Shown here piece after piece: positions 35,800 to 50,700 of a DNA stretch of 64,000 bases. Made by a program: the position numbers and the translations under genes. Each line of letters begins with the position of its first letter. Positions within the stretch are counted from its first letter, which is position 1. Source of the stretch: Phalacrocorax aristotelis (lineage: Eukaryota > Chordata > Aves > Suliformes > Phalacrocoracidae); assembly GCF_949628215.1 (NCBI RefSeq), contig NC_134276.1, positions 66,632,733 through 66,696,732 on the forward strand, in the 5' to 3' direction. Under the pieces are notes generated by a model, which was not told the DNA's origin, searched no databases, and saw only the letters and a program-made list of their open reading frames with translations.

Positions 35800-38700
35800 C
35801 TGAAGGAGAAAGAAAAACCCAAGAGACAGCTAAGACGACATCAGCAGTGTGTTTTGCACAGGATGCCCGGTGGTGCCCAGGCCTGTCAAAGAGCAGAGGG
35901 AATCTGGGAAAGGGCAAGCGCAAGCATTTATACCCAATTGTTAGCAAATGAGTTATGCTGCATTCATTTTTTCTTCAAAAGCCCAGGGCTTCAGACAGCT
36001 CAGTCTCTTCAACAGACACACACACACACACACACCCCCCCATCTTGCCCTGCTGGCAAGGTAAAATGAATATATGGGTGACAACCTAGCAAAACCCCTT
36101 CAGTCTCATTCATTTGGTGTGTTGGTAAGCATTCAACACATGCTTAAATGTTTAATGTTTGTCTAAATGTGTATTTATGGATAACAAAGTAAGAAAGCAA
36201 GCTACAAGAAATCTCAACAGCAAGATAGAAGAAAGCAGGCCCTGCAGCTTTAAGACAATATCAACATAATTTAAAAAATCCTAACTTCAGGCATGCTAAA
36301 GGTGATAAATAAGAGAAGTTAAAAGGTACACTACACAACATCAAGAGTACCTCACATGTCAAAGTCAAGAGAGGAGTTGAAATAGGGTTTTGGTTTTTAG
36401 TTGACCTGGGGTCTAATCCTGAAAGGCTGCTATGGCACATAATGCTGTGTCCCTCCCTTTCATTGCTTTCTAGAATGCTTCCTCTGAAATTTAACAGCTG
36501 ATTTTCCTGGGGAATGGGAGCTTTAGAATTAGATATAACAAATTAAGACAAAGCCAGAACAATTCCCACTAAAAAGATAGCCTGTGCACATTCCCCCAAA
36601 CAGCTTACCCACTGCCCATCTCAGTGCACTTAAAATCAAGTGTTAGGCCCTTAATAAGGACCCTTTCTGCAGCCTTTAATAGCAATGTCTTGCAAATATG
36701 GTGAGAAGAAATGTAATGCAGAAGGAATTCTGGTTTTTTTTTTCAGATTACACCAGAATTTAGCCTATTACTTCAACTACTGGAGAAAGGAGGAGACTTA
36801 CAGGAAGAGACTATTCCTTTTTGTCAGGGGAACATATATAATCACAAAACCTGCTGTCTACTGGGGAACAGTGAATACAGGCTTCAAAGTAGAGAAGCAA
36901 AAAATTAACACCTAGATCCACAACTGCACGAATACAGAAATTACACTTACTCCATATTTAAAATTAATTTATACATATGGGGCAACGGGCACAATTTGGA
37001 ACACAGGAAGTTCCACCTAAACATGAGAAGAAACCTCTTTCCTGTGAGGGTGCCAGCGCAGTGGCACAGGCTGCCCAGGGAGGGTGTGGAGTCTCCTTCC
37101 CTGGAGATGTTCAGAACCTGCCTGGATGCGTTCCTGTGCCCCCTGCTCTGGGTGTGCCTGCTCAAGCAGGGGGGTTGGACAAGATGGTCTCCAGAGATCC
37201 CTTCTAATCCCTACCATTCTGTGATATCGAAGCTTAGCATCCATATTACACACACAAAAAAAATAAAATCTAAGGGGCACCTGGTAAAAGTGAGTGAGTA
37301 TTCGTAGCTGTGAGCACATCTTGGGTATTGAGTCTTGAAATTCTTTCATCCTCTTGTTCTCTTCTTCATCTTCTGATGCAGTTACACCCCACTTGCCCTA
37401 CACAGAAACCAAACGAGTTAAGAGGTCAAGCATCACATGATGGAAGTTGCTAACTGGGTCACCTTCTGCCCAGCTAAACCACCATGTTCATACCAACCAA
37501 TCATTGCCACAGAAAGCCAAACATGGAGCCTCTAGTATTGAAACTATCAGTCCCCTTGGTGGTTGTACAGCACATAAAAGAAATCTGAGGTTAGCAAAGC
37601 AGGCGAGGCTTACATCAGCACTGCATGTTCCACAGCAGGGAGGCAGGCATGGAGCTATGGCATTTTTTGCAAAAGGGTTCAGAACATTGAAGCCACTTCC
37701 ATTTCCTTCACCTAAAATAGACCTAAATTTCTCATCCTCCAAAGCCCTCCACAGTCTATTCACCTAGAGGTTTCGGGCAAAACAGAAACGAAAACCACCA
37801 TTCAGCAGTTTTGTCTGAATTCACTAGCTAGTGCTGATGACTTTTACATTTGTCCCAACTGAATTTTTCATTTTTGCTGTACCTCTACATGATATCTAAA
37901 ATTCTCCATATAAAAAAAAGACAAGTATATCTGCCTCAATTAATTTTCATGTTCTAGCAATATCCTTACTGTACCTCAAGCTCACGCTGTTTTTTCCTCT
38001 CTTCAAATTGCAGTCTCAGCTGCAGCTCCTCCAAAGCAGCTCTGTACATTGCATCTTGGGCATTCTGGAGCTCAATGATCTGATCAAAAACAGCTCGAAG
38101 CTGGTTGAGAAGTACCTGTGAACCAGTTAAGAAAAAAAACAATGAAAGAGTTGTATGGCAAAAGAGTTAAGTTACCACCACTCTTCAGAACATGAGTAAA
38201 TTAAATCTTTTTACACGCTTCTGGAGAAACAGTTTTGCAAAGCCCTAAATCGGTTATTGCATGAACACGTTGCTGCTTAAGACCAAAAGCAACGGGCCCA
38301 CATTGTAACCAGTTTTATAATCAGTATTTGTCACTGTGTGCAGGGAGTATGTACACAGCCTACCATAATAAGGTCTTGTACCAGAGGAAGAAAAATGACT
38401 TTTCCCCTTGCGCCTACAACATAAGAGAAGATGGTTCCTAACGCACAAGCCAAGATCACAAAGCTACAGTTTAATGCAAAGGAGAAGACTTACCCTGGAA
38501 TCGCTATCCAGCAAGCATCGAGCTATGATTGTGTCTAGAAAAACTTCATGAGCTGCAATGATGTGATCCAAGTCCTGTGCTTGTTGGACCTTGTTCCAGA
38601 GTTCATCCCACGAACATTCAAGCACCTGGAGCAATGATTCAGGATTGGGCTGTTTTGATTTGCTAGATGACAACCTCTTTGAAATTTAAGACACACAACA

Positions 38701-41700
38701 CATACAGGATATTAAAAGTACTTCATTTTTAAGCAACTAATTGGATGGATAGAGTATACCTCAAATGTAATGTAATACTGCATTTGATGAATGAAATGGA
38801 CCATTTCTGATGCCAGAACGTGACACTGATGCAGCACCCCAGAAAGCTCTGTAAAAAATCCAAAGAGATGGCACGTTAAAGACCGCAAGGACAGGCACAG
38901 CCATCAAAGCAACTTGGTAAACTTTTCCTACCAAACTGAATGCTTCATAAAACAGCACTAGTCTTGGATGGTAGCAGCAATACTGGCTAGCAAGAGATAA
39001 GCAAAGAACATTGCAAAATTAACTCCTAGAAGAAGTGAGCCAAAGATGACACCGACTGTGCTCAGGCAGTGCTGGAAACTTGCTGAGCATCACACGTGAA
39101 AAAGACCCTCTCAGTCCCAAGAAACTAAAATACAGTAAACATCCCATGCATTCTTTTGATTGAAAATCTGAGGCCACAGATTTCCAGTTGCTTCTGGGGC
39201 CCCTCATCTCTTACCATTAGCCTTTAAACCACAGTCAGCATATTTTGCATTACTTAGCTGCACTGAGACCAAAAGAGAGGGTGGTTGTGACAGGGGCAGG
39301 GAATTTGTGGCTCATGTGGCCCAGGCTCAATACCCTGGTCCACCACAGAGACCCACAGGTAAGTGGCCTCAGCTGCTCACCTGTAAGAGAAGGTCTCTCT
39401 GTTGCGGAAGGGTATTATCAAGATTACCATCAACTGCAGAATTCTCTGGAATGAAGATACTCAGCCTTGTGGAATCAGGTAGATATCCAGACAGAGGAAG
39501 ATACTTCTACAAATCTGCCAAAGTAATTTGCCACTGCAGACAAACTATGAGACTACTACAAAAGGAATTCTACATTTTCGTATCTTGGGCTGTTGCAGAA
39601 CCATCCAATGATCTGAAAGATATTATGAGCTACTCTGTCCTTCATTCCTTACGCCTTTGAGGGAAGACTATCCCTAACACATTGTGTTGCATCTACTTTA
39701 AATAGGATCAATGAGAAAAACCTCTAGGGTTGGCTAAACAACAGATATTTCTTAACATTGGTGAGTTGGATACATCTCAGTTTCTTCTTCAAATTACTGA
39801 CAGGAAAAGAGCGAGCTTGACACTACTGTCTAGAAGTACTCCTTTAAAGCATTAAAATCCCTGGCTGTTAAGACTTTTCAGGAATTGCGAATAAAGCTGT
39901 CCTTGAAAGTCAATGCTACCTCTTTGTGGTTGATAAACAAAAGACCCTGCAGCTGCTTCCTCCCATCAGTTACTGTCTTCTGTTTGGTGCTCTGTGACTG
40001 GAAGGGCAAAGTACTGTTTTGGAAGGAGAGAGAGAAATAACAAAAGCAAGTTCTACTACTTTGTCATAAATCAGTGCTGGGGTGGACTCTCCATGCGTTT
40101 CAGGAAAAAATTCCAATGGCAGCTTCCAGCTTAGACAGCCAGTGAGCAAGACAGACTCCTGTCCCTCCAGGCAGAAGGCAGTACAGGTCTTTGTAAACAT
40201 ACTCTCCTTTGTCAGAGGCACAAATTGAGAAATACAACACTCTGCTCCTTCTGCCAGCAATAGCTGTAAGAGCTTGGCCAGCATTTTAAATGTCTGCATT
40301 ACTTAAAACATAGCCAAACCTGGAAGGCAACAAGCAACTGAGCTTTTACTTACAGAAGATTGCTCCATGGCAAAGCATAAGAAAGGCCTCCCAAGGAAGG
40401 GGAAGGGGGTGGAAGAAAAAACAAACTTCCTTCTGAGAAGAAAAAGAACAAACAAAACCCTAGCAAAGGGAGACAGCTCCAGCCTGAAAACCCTCAGGTG
40501 ATGAGAGTGAAATCTGTTAACTGTATCCTAGTCTCAAAGTGAACAGAAAGCAAGAATGCAGTAGACCACTGATTTTAAGTCAAACAAGCACTTATTTGGG
40601 ACACAGAAATGACAGTAAACTAAATCCTGTCCCACAGAAAGGAAACCTAGTCACCCCACACAGTTCCAGAGATCAGCCTTGTGCGCTGCAGTAGACTTTA
40701 CAACACCTTGTTTCCCAGCAACCTTCTGAGGCCAAGGTGTCCGCTCCCACCCACCAAACAGTTCCTAATTATAAAAACATAAATACATCTTTGCAAGTAT
40801 TACTATGCCATGAGAAAGCGTAACCTTCAATAGCTATTTTTTACTGAAAGAAATGTAGCTAGGTAAAAGTCAAGACTGAGCCAGTACAGATGCTCACAAA
40901 TATGGCTATATCCTCAGCTAAGAAGTAGGATCAAAAAATCCCAGTCCATTAAACACACACCAGGGTGACTACACTTAAGAGCTTTCCTATTTCTTCTCAA
41001 ACATCTGTTTCTCTTATCTTTGCCTCTTCTGTTCTTAGCTAAACAAAGGCACAGGGAATGACTGAAGGTAAAACTAGTAAATTCAGAAGCATGCATGTGT
41101 GAGACTTATTACTTCCAGCACAAGAAAGAGGGAGACACCGGGTACAGATAGGAAGGCATTAACAAAGATGAGTAAAGGGGGATGCAGAAGTAATGGTCTC
41201 TTTCCAGAGACATGGCATATTTCGTTTACTCACTGTTACAAAAACTCACAACCAAAGATCAGGAATGCAAACAGGAAACTTCTATTTACAGTAACATTAA
41301 TTTATCTTCAGCACCATCTACCATTAAACAGTCAGTCGAGAGGAGTAACCAACTATAAAACTCATCTGTCCCAAGAGACTCCCCCCGCTCTTAAGATACA
41401 GGCTAAAATAAGACGCAGCCATCTAAATCCAGTTTACAAGCGTGTCATCCATTTGGGCCTCTCTCACCTGGCATACTTTTCAGCAGCTTTGCATTGCACA
41501 TGTGCCCTTTCCATATATCAGTAAGAATATACTCCATTCGCTTCGCTCTCCAAAGGAAATTAAATACTCTTAGGTAGTGGCTCATGCATTCCCGTGTAAA
41601 TACCTACAAAAACAAACAAAATATCAGTGCAAATTTAAGAGACTTGTTCGAACTTCTTCACAGTCCATCTATTCTGACCCATGCATTTTATTGGTAACTA

Positions 41701-44700
41701 CTGTCTAAACAAAATCCCTGGAAATCCCAGGGCTTTTAGGAAGATCCTCCCTCAAGGGCTGAACTAAGTTACCTAACATTCAAGTAGGTACTGGGCACTG
41801 CTGAGAGCAGATCTATAGCACCTGCTCTGGTCCAGAGTGCACGTCAACAGCACTGTAATATTTTTATTTAATTTTTTTTTTTCATTTTAACACTAGAAGG
41901 ATTCCTGCATTGTCAATTTTTCCACATCATATCCTTGAGAAGACTGAGGACAATGGAGTAGAAAGGCATTGCAGCTTATACGCTTCTCAACACGAGTCCT
42001 CCACATAGGCATCTTTTCCATACTAAAAAAAAGTTAAATAAAAAGGTTGTTTTGTTTTCTTGGTTTTTTTTCTTCTTTTTAAAATCCTAAGTACTGTTGC
42101 CAGTTTCAATTCATTGTAGGCGGAGAAAGTACAGCTGTATTTGTTGTCCTACCAACACGCCAATTGAAAAAGCTTGAACCCACATGCTAGGAGGCAATCC
42201 TGTTCTTGGGAGGTTTTGAGCCCCTCCAGTCTCCATACGGGAGGAAGTGTAAGAAGGGGTGAACAAGACAAAACCTAAACATTTCATTCTTTTCAAACTA
42301 CCTATGTACAGGAAAATTCCTTCTGCTGGTCAGACTCACATTTTGATGGCCCGTTTAAAAAAAAGTTCTTTATAAGTTCTTTATGGAGGCTAAATGCAGT
42401 CTGATCAATAGTGCAGCTATTTTCTCAGTAGTTCTAATGAACACTACCTATCAAATTTCATTTAGACAGTACAAATAGGTTCTCTTCAAATATTTTCTTC
42501 AGTTCTTTGCAAATTAACCCAAATTAGCAGCTACAGCCTAGCAATAACGGAAGAAGAGGAGTACTCCATTTATTAAGTACTTGCTAAAACCTCTGCTGGA
42601 ACAAATGAATTACTGATTTTCAGTAATGATTGTTTTAAATGTAAATTAACTGTGAGTGCTAAAAAGCTACAAGAATTGAGTTTTTGGCTCAACTATTTAT
42701 ACAGTGGGTGCATCCTACATGCCAAAAAAAAAAACCAAAAAAGTCCCTCTGATCTTACACTCCAGAATAAAAAAGACTATTTCAATCAAAAAAAATATTT
42801 TGCAATTCAGTTCAGTATCTGAAACATGTTCACAGCCAGCAGTATATAGCATTACCGTTGCTATTGGCCCATCAACATGATAGTCCAAGCTGAAGACATC
42901 CCATCCAGTGTCGCCAGGAGACACCTGCATTAAAAAGATACATTCCTTTCAGTGTATAACCAGAGCATACTAGTGCTGAAGAATAACTCTTGCTTACTCT
43001 TCCATTCTCCACAGCCTAAGAAAAAACAAGCATCCACATCTAGACAGGAAACGGGAGCTCCTTGTCAAAAGTAGTAGATTAACCAAAAACAAACCAAAGT
43101 TTGACATAAGGGTGGGATTCATCTCACCCAAATGTTGATGTTTGTCATGTCAATGTTCTTCCATTGGAGCTAGTAGAGGAAATGAAGGGAAGGAAAAACT
43201 TCTGAGGCAGGACTCAGCCTAAGGTATACACTTACTTCAGAAGCTACAGTACGTTAGTGAACTCACACATCTCGGACTGGAGCTTTCTCATTAACTCAAA
43301 GTTTCTTACTAGAGGTCTCCTTCACAAAATGCGCTTTCATTGCTTCACTCTTTGTAACTACTGGCGACAAAGAGACCACCCCCAGATTCTTCTAAGAGCA
43401 ACAGCAGTAGGAGTTGTTTGCAGAACCTCAAATCAGGGCCACCAGCATCAATTATTGTTAGACCCCAAATACTCAACTTTGTATTGTCAATACACAGCTT
43501 GAAATACAAATAGACAATAGGCAGGAAATAGCAAAAGAAGAGAAGACTTATTAAATGAGGTTATGTAATTCAAAGCAGACTTCAATGGAAAGGGGGAATG
43601 TATTTACTATATACACATGTGAAAATTTTGTTTCATATAGATGTTGGCATGTATACACACACACACACATATACACACACACAGAGAAAACAAAGGTATG
43701 TTTCAGGTCAGAGTCACCATGACGCAACAGACCTCCAGAAGTCGAACATCCAATCGTTTGAGAATCTCAGGATTATCAAACTGGGCATTAGTTGCCCTCA
43801 CTGCTGTTTCAAGGATTCCAGTTAGATTATGCTGATATAAGGTTGTAGCTGGTCGTGCAAGCTCTGGCCTGGTGGTTATGAAACAAACAGTCATGGCATA
43901 TTATTAAGGTATATCTGCAGCAGCAGTTTGGTAGTAACTGCAGCACACAGTGAAACACTTTTCTGACAGACTTTCAAAACCTCTTGTATTACTCTTTCAG
44001 TCTTAACAACAAAGAAAATCAATGAGCAAAATATTTGAACAGAATATGTCTATTCATATGCAGCTATACAACTGAACATCAGCATGAGGAGTAACTTTGT
44101 CCTCATTTAATGCCAGTAATTTGAAATTACCAGGATTGCTAGCATAACTATTCTGTAATTTGAGTTGCATTCATCTATAAAATGAGGCAGATCAGATCAT
44201 TAACAAATCAAACCAATAATTTAATTTCAGTTTTGAAAGACTCACAGCCATCTCATGGGCTTATAAGTGCTGGCAGAAGCACACAAACCCACCCCCTCTA
44301 TGTAGCTTAACCTTTCCAGAGAGTTGCAACACGCAAGTAACAAGCACCTTGAACTACTCTTCTCCCCCACGATCAATAATGGAAAGTCTCTCACTACTTC
44401 TGCCTCAAATGTAATACTGACTCCACAAACCAACCTTATTCTGCTTTACAATAATTTTCACTTAGAAAAGCATGGTCACATACAAATCATCACCAGACAA
44501 TGTTGATATTGATTTACAAACAATATTACAAAGCCTTCCTTCTGGAAGCCTACCCAGGGGTCCTGGTGGACAGGAAGCTCAACATGAGCGAACAGGGTGC
44601 TGCTGCAGCCAAGAAGGCCAACAGGATGCTGGGTTGCATCAAAAAGGGCATTGCCAGCAGAGAGAAAGAAGTCATCATCCCACTCTACTCAGCGCTTGCC

Positions 44701-47700
44701 AGGCCACACCTGGAGTACTGTGTACAGTTCTGGTCCCCACTATACAAAAAGGATGTGGCCAGGCCGGAAGGGGTCCAGAGAAGGGCCACCAAAATGATCA
44801 GAGGACAGGGAAGCCTGCCATACGGGATAGACTGGGAGAGGTGGGCTTGTTCAGCCTTGGGAAAAGGAGGCTCAGAGGGGATCTCATCCCCATGCACCAG
44901 TACTTAAGGGGCAGCTACAAAGAGGATGGAGACTCTCTTTTTACAAGGAGTCTCATGGAGAGGACAAGGGGGAATGGACACAAATTGCTCTTGGGGAGAT
45001 TCTGACTGGACACCAGAGGGAAATTTTTCACAGTGAGGACAGTCACCATTGGAATAATCTCCCCAGGGAAATGGTTGACTCGGCCACGTTGGACACTTCA
45101 AGAGTTATCTGGACAGGGTGCTGGGCCATCTCATCTAGACTGTGCTCTTCCTAGAAAGGTCAGACTAGATGATTGCTGAGGTCCCTTCCAACCTATGATT
45201 CTAGACCAAAGGAAAGCTTCATAAAGGACATTTTTGGTAGACTAAGTTTCATCAGTAGCACCAGCAGGTAAAAGCAGTGAGCTTGCAAATACACTTTTAA
45301 GAACTGAAACTAATGCTTGTGGATATACCCGAGTGCTTAAAACAGAGGCTGGTGAGGCATCAATTAAATCTTTAAAAATGCACTGAGGGGTTTTGACACA
45401 ATGTTTTGGACCAAACACCTCCAAAACATAAAAGCCTAACACTAACAGCAATGCTAACTAGGGGCACCAAGAGCAACAGAACTTTTCTGCTTAAACTTGC
45501 TGACAGGAGCAAGAGAAGTGCTAACATCCTTGAGGCTGTCACAGGGTCAAGTGCAAAGGTATCTATATTAGTGCAACTTTTCAAGACGTTGTGAAATGGT
45601 ACTCTATATACTTCCTATCAAAAAGGAAGAACAAAGTTTAAGCTTCAGGGTCAAAGAAATAAAACCCAAAATAGAATTTAAAAGTTGTTGAATTAAACCT
45701 TTGAGTAATAAGTTACTTAAAGGGTCCTCTTCCAAAAGCAAAAGAGTTTCTGTGCTGATCATGCACATTTGCAAGCATCAGAAATTCAACATAATTACCC
45801 ATCCTACTCTCTTACTTGAGCAAGTCCATTAAATGCCTGATAAAGTCTCCTTGACCAAGTAGTAAGTAGCGCCTCATGGCCTGCAAGTGTTCCAGTAAAT
45901 TGTACTTCTTGTTGAGAACATCTAGCAGGTATTTGCTGGTCTCAAAATAAGCTGCATCAATTTTCTCTTGAAATGCATTTTCCAAATCTGTGAACAAATC
46001 AGCAGCTAAAAAAAAAAGTTTAAATCAAATTAGTATTATCCAAAACTGAGGCAAACAAGCTTTGGAATTGAAACATACAAGCAGAGAAATTGCTATTTAT
46101 TCTGATCCCCTAAATTATACATTTGGTATAGCCAACATGAAAGCAAGACTAAAGCAGCCTATACATTATTAGTTTTAATCTGTGCCCAGCTTTTTTCCAA
46201 TAAAAGCGTATATTATTTCATCACTTTTACACAGAAAGTGATTTTTTTCTAGCTTGCTAAAATACTGAAACTTACAGAATCAAGTATTTTGGAGGAGAAC
46301 TAAAAGCTCAGAGTTAGGGAAAAGCTGTGTATGTCTGTGGATCTATAACAGAAGTCACTTCTAAGGGGGTTGGGGGAAAGAAATCAAAGAATCAGTCAGA
46401 ACATTCAACAGAAAAGAGTTCCCACATATAAGTCAGAATGAGAGAGGAGAAAATATGCTTGCATTATCTGGGGGGCAGCCAGCAACCTGATGTTTTCTTC
46501 TCTACTGTTAATGCATGGCAACCTGGGGGCAGAAAGTAGGACACTGCCCTTTAGTAGGAAGTATATTTCACTCTTTTCTACAACTACAGGCTTATTAAGA
46601 AAGGGACTGTAATAAGTTTGTTATGAGATAGCAAGAAATGTGGCCTCTTCAGGCAACACAGAGCAAAACTCCAAATACTGGCCTGCCAACTATTGTAACA
46701 TACAGACTTTCCTCACTATTAAAGCATATGCTCCCACTTTCAACAATTTTTAATGACACAACTATTGCTCTAAACGTAAAAAATTAAGATCCAGGTACCA
46801 AATTAGTGTAAGGCAGTAGACTGTCTGCTCCAGGATTAGTTTCAACCCGTACTGCAGACAGGTAAAATTAAAACCAAGTTTCACATTGTTCTGATGAGTT
46901 TCAGCTTCAGTTAATAAAATGCTTTTAAACTGAAGAAATAAACAGTGGTTCTAATAAAGAAATCACTCTTAATGAGGGAAACCTTACAACGACTGGTTCA
47001 GTGACATTCCCTGAGGTTTCCAAACTTTCATTCACTAACTTGTGAAGCTCTTCATAAGACCCCAAAAGTGCAAGCATACGCAGAAATGTCAGAGAGATGA
47101 CACTTGTATAAAACATTGCTGCACTCAGAATCCCTATGCTAAGAGAATACTACTTAGTCAAGTAACACGCATCAAGCTTACATGCAAGAATTAACGCAGC
47201 CTGCAGTAAGGCATCCTCAAAGTGCCCTTTCCAGTCACTGACAGCAAACCAGGGCAGACAGCGCACCAACACTTCTGCTCACTCTGGTAAAGGCAGAGAT
47301 TTGGTGTGATCTGACAAAGCAATTTTTGCATTGCTCCGGTAAGGAAGCATGCAGCAGTGTTCCCACTGCTAGGAAAAAGGGAAAAACATCAGTTTGTGCA
47401 AATGCATTTGTCTCACTGGTACAGGGCAACAGGGCAGTGAGAACGTCCAGTGAATTCTGACTTTCATTTGGTCTTTCCCCGTTGGCAGACCCTGTCCTCT
47501 GAATTGCTATCTTCAAAAGACGGGGTCCACTGTGGCTGCTTGTATGTGTAGTGGTACCAGCCATCTAATCTGCCACATGGCCTCTAAAGCCACTGCTGGC
47601 TTTAGAGGAAGAAGGAGGATCTTCCAGAAGAGGCAAAAACTAAAAAAGGAGTTTCACAGAACACAGTAAGTTACAACACCCCAATGATCTGTTCCTGCAA

Positions 47701-50700
47701 GTGTCTTTCCACCAGATGCTGTGAGCCTAATGGGTAAAGCAAAAACCAAAAAGAGTTACGAGCTAATACCTTCAGCAACTGGACACTGAGGTTGGGCCTA
47801 GGACTGGCTCAAGGCACAAGCAAAGCCAACAGGCAGCAAGCAACTGCCTAATTTGCCTACGGCAAGCCTACCAAATCACACATGCTCATCCTGCCTCCAC
47901 TCAAGTAGGGGTGAGCATGTGTAAGGCAGTACCTATGGCTGAGGACACATGGACCAGTCTCAACTTCTTGTTATCCCAAGGAGAAAAAATAGCCTTTCCC
48001 CTCTCCTTTGCACTGCCCCTTGCCTTGAGGGAAGTGACCTGGCCACCGCCCTTAATCTCTGAGACTGGAAAATTCAAGTTTACATGTGTAGCTGTAACAC
48101 ACCACCTCCGCATACGTGCACACCTGCATAGGCAATGCACCATTCCTGTTCAGTGTGTGCAAAACCACTACAAAGGTTGCTTTTATCAACAAACAAGTAA
48201 TGGCAAAGTTATTACTGTTTAATCACAAAATTAATGCAGTATTATACGGAATCGTATGATGAAGTAGATTTGATGAGAAGTCATAAGTTCTAAATTCTTA
48301 TTGCAGCTCTCAAGAATATCCCTGCTCCGGCCCCAGGCCTCTCAACAAAAGTCAGCTGAAGGCAGACTAGTTTCTGAACGGTTTCTTTCAGAAATCCAGT
48401 ACCTTAACAACCATCCAGCAAACCTATCATATTAAGAGAAGAAAGTGACACATATGCATCTTCATACATCTTTTGTAAAATGCAAGTATCCATTAAATAC
48501 CTGTACTTTAGGTCAGATGGGACTTTTGTACTCTGTTCCACCCCACTATCCAGAATGTCGGTTCTCAGCCTAAACCACATATTGTACAGAGCTCAGTTCA
48601 AAGGAAAAAAGCTGGCTAGCACTGATACTCTACCATCTTTTGAAAACTCTGCAGATTTGGCCACAGCAATCATCTTTGTGGATGGAGTTTGATCATGACA
48701 AACTTGATGCAAGAAGTTTATGGATTTTCCTATTAGGAGGACCTGAACAAAAAAGGATATAATTTTTTTAAAAGTTATTTGAATATAAGAAAAAAAGCCC
48801 ACCAAACAAAAAAGCCACCCACAACAACCAGGACAACAGGGTATTTTGTCATCTTTCTGTGCTCTTAGCTTCACAATCCCAACCACAGCAATCCAGAACT
48901 TCAACGCTAACACAAGAAGTTTCTAAATGTAAACTTCTTTTTCCCCCTTGAGATCTCCTTAAACAAAGTTTATCGGTTAGAGAATGGAAAGGAGAAAACT
49001 TCTTATAGTCTTCCTCAGCAAACTAAAATTCTAAAATTCTTAAGATGATTATTTATTGTTAAACTCTGTCTCTATTTTCTTAATGGAAATCTAAACAGCA
49101 GCATAGAGCAAACAAATCATCCGAAGATTACCTGTTGAATTCATACCTTTTTTGATTGCTCCATCGTAATAAAAGAAGGGATCATTGATTTCCTCAAAGT
49201 GTATTTGTCATGCCATAACCTATCGGTTTTAACTGTAGGGTCTGAAGCTACAAAAAACTGTAGATTGAAACAAATATTAAAACCAAAAGGTGAATGTAAA
49301 CTTTTGCCCCTAGTGTTTCATTTCTGTATTCAGCAAACTGTAAAAATATTCTGAGTTGTTCTTTTAACTAAAAAAGCAAAAAAGACTTTTTTTCATAGCT
49401 AACATGCAGAGCTGTAACATGAATTGTACGTTGACCAATATGAACCCTGAAGAAGGCGGCTGAAGAACAGCTCACACAATTTAATCTCCTCTGTATGTTA
49501 TGAAACCTTGACTACCTCAGGGTAAAGCGTACTCTCTCTGTAAAACATCCATTATGAAATAAAGACACGTATAGCATTTTCCGGCAATTAGTTATACAGT
49601 TAGGGTAGGAGATAAAGTTCAGAATATAAGCATAATATGCTTTTATTTTACTGGTTCTATTTTTACTCAAGCCCCTTTGGATTTCCTATTTTAACAAATG
49701 CAGAATTGCAGAGAAAAAAAAACTGAAATCCTGCAATTGAACTGCTGATCAAATGCTAAGATCTCTCAGCTCGACTCAGGAGAATATTTTCATTTGTAAG
49801 AAACTAAAACTACATTATTAAGTTTTGTCAAAATGACTTGTGGATGGATTCCATCCTCATCCTGTCAAACAAGATATCCATTTTCTGGACAAGAACGTTT
49901 TTCACCGCCTCCAAATGCCATTTCCACCAAGAATGGCCAATTATCTTGTTCAAAAATTGTGTCTACGGTACAGAAACTGTAGCTTTCAGTATACCACATC
50001 CAACAGTGATTTTCAGTATTAAGAGCATTCTTACACTGCACATGTGCATTTTTAAACAGAGAGTTGAAAGCCAATGAACAATATAAAAATCGTAGCTGGA
50101 AAAAAAGTGAAGTCTATTTTACACTTCCAGCCATAAAGATTCATAGACATTTCACACAAATCTCCTAATGCTGACCTTAAAGATCAGTTGTGGGTGATAT
50201 TTGTACTCATTTTGATTTTGACCCAGATAGACAGTTTCAGAAATCAGACAGTATATTTCACACTCAAGTAAAGTTACACAGATGTGTCTCAGAAGTGCTC
50301 AGTTCATTTTTTAAAACAATTCTTTGGCTTCTTGGAATAAAACAAAAAATGTCACTTTAACAACACTGTACTGATTGGAGACAGATGAAAAGAATTGGGA
50401 GAGCTTAAAAAGGCATGAAAACATTTCTAAGAAGAAAAGGGACAGTTACTAGAACTTGCTGTTACAGAAGTCAGAACAAAACTCTATAGAGTTTCTAGAG
50501 GAGCTCTGGAACCTCTTCTACCCAATTTGACAAACCAAAGGTAGTCGTGATGCTGAGGATAACAGCAGGTAGTCAGAGTAGAATATTCTGAACATTATTC
50601 CAAATACAAGGCTTGCATTCTAAACAGTTACAAAGAACTCTGCATACATTACCATTGTTACACTAAGCAAGAAAAGATAGACAACTTTGCCTCTTTTCAG

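Noticed and set aside
41099..41524. 141-codon plus-strand open frame
   Set aside because: Its 3' part is the antisense of a confirmed TUBGCP3 exon (41468-41603) and the rest is intron.
44472..45005. 177-codon and 135-codon plus-strand open frames
   Set aside because: They lie entirely or mostly in a CR1 LINE 3' fragment. Text such as the ggggtcctggtggacaggaa start and the ccttccaacctatgattcta end is CR1, not a host gene.
47235..47564. 109-codon minus-strand open frame in a TUBGCP3 intron
   Set aside because: No known motif and no good splice sites at its edges.
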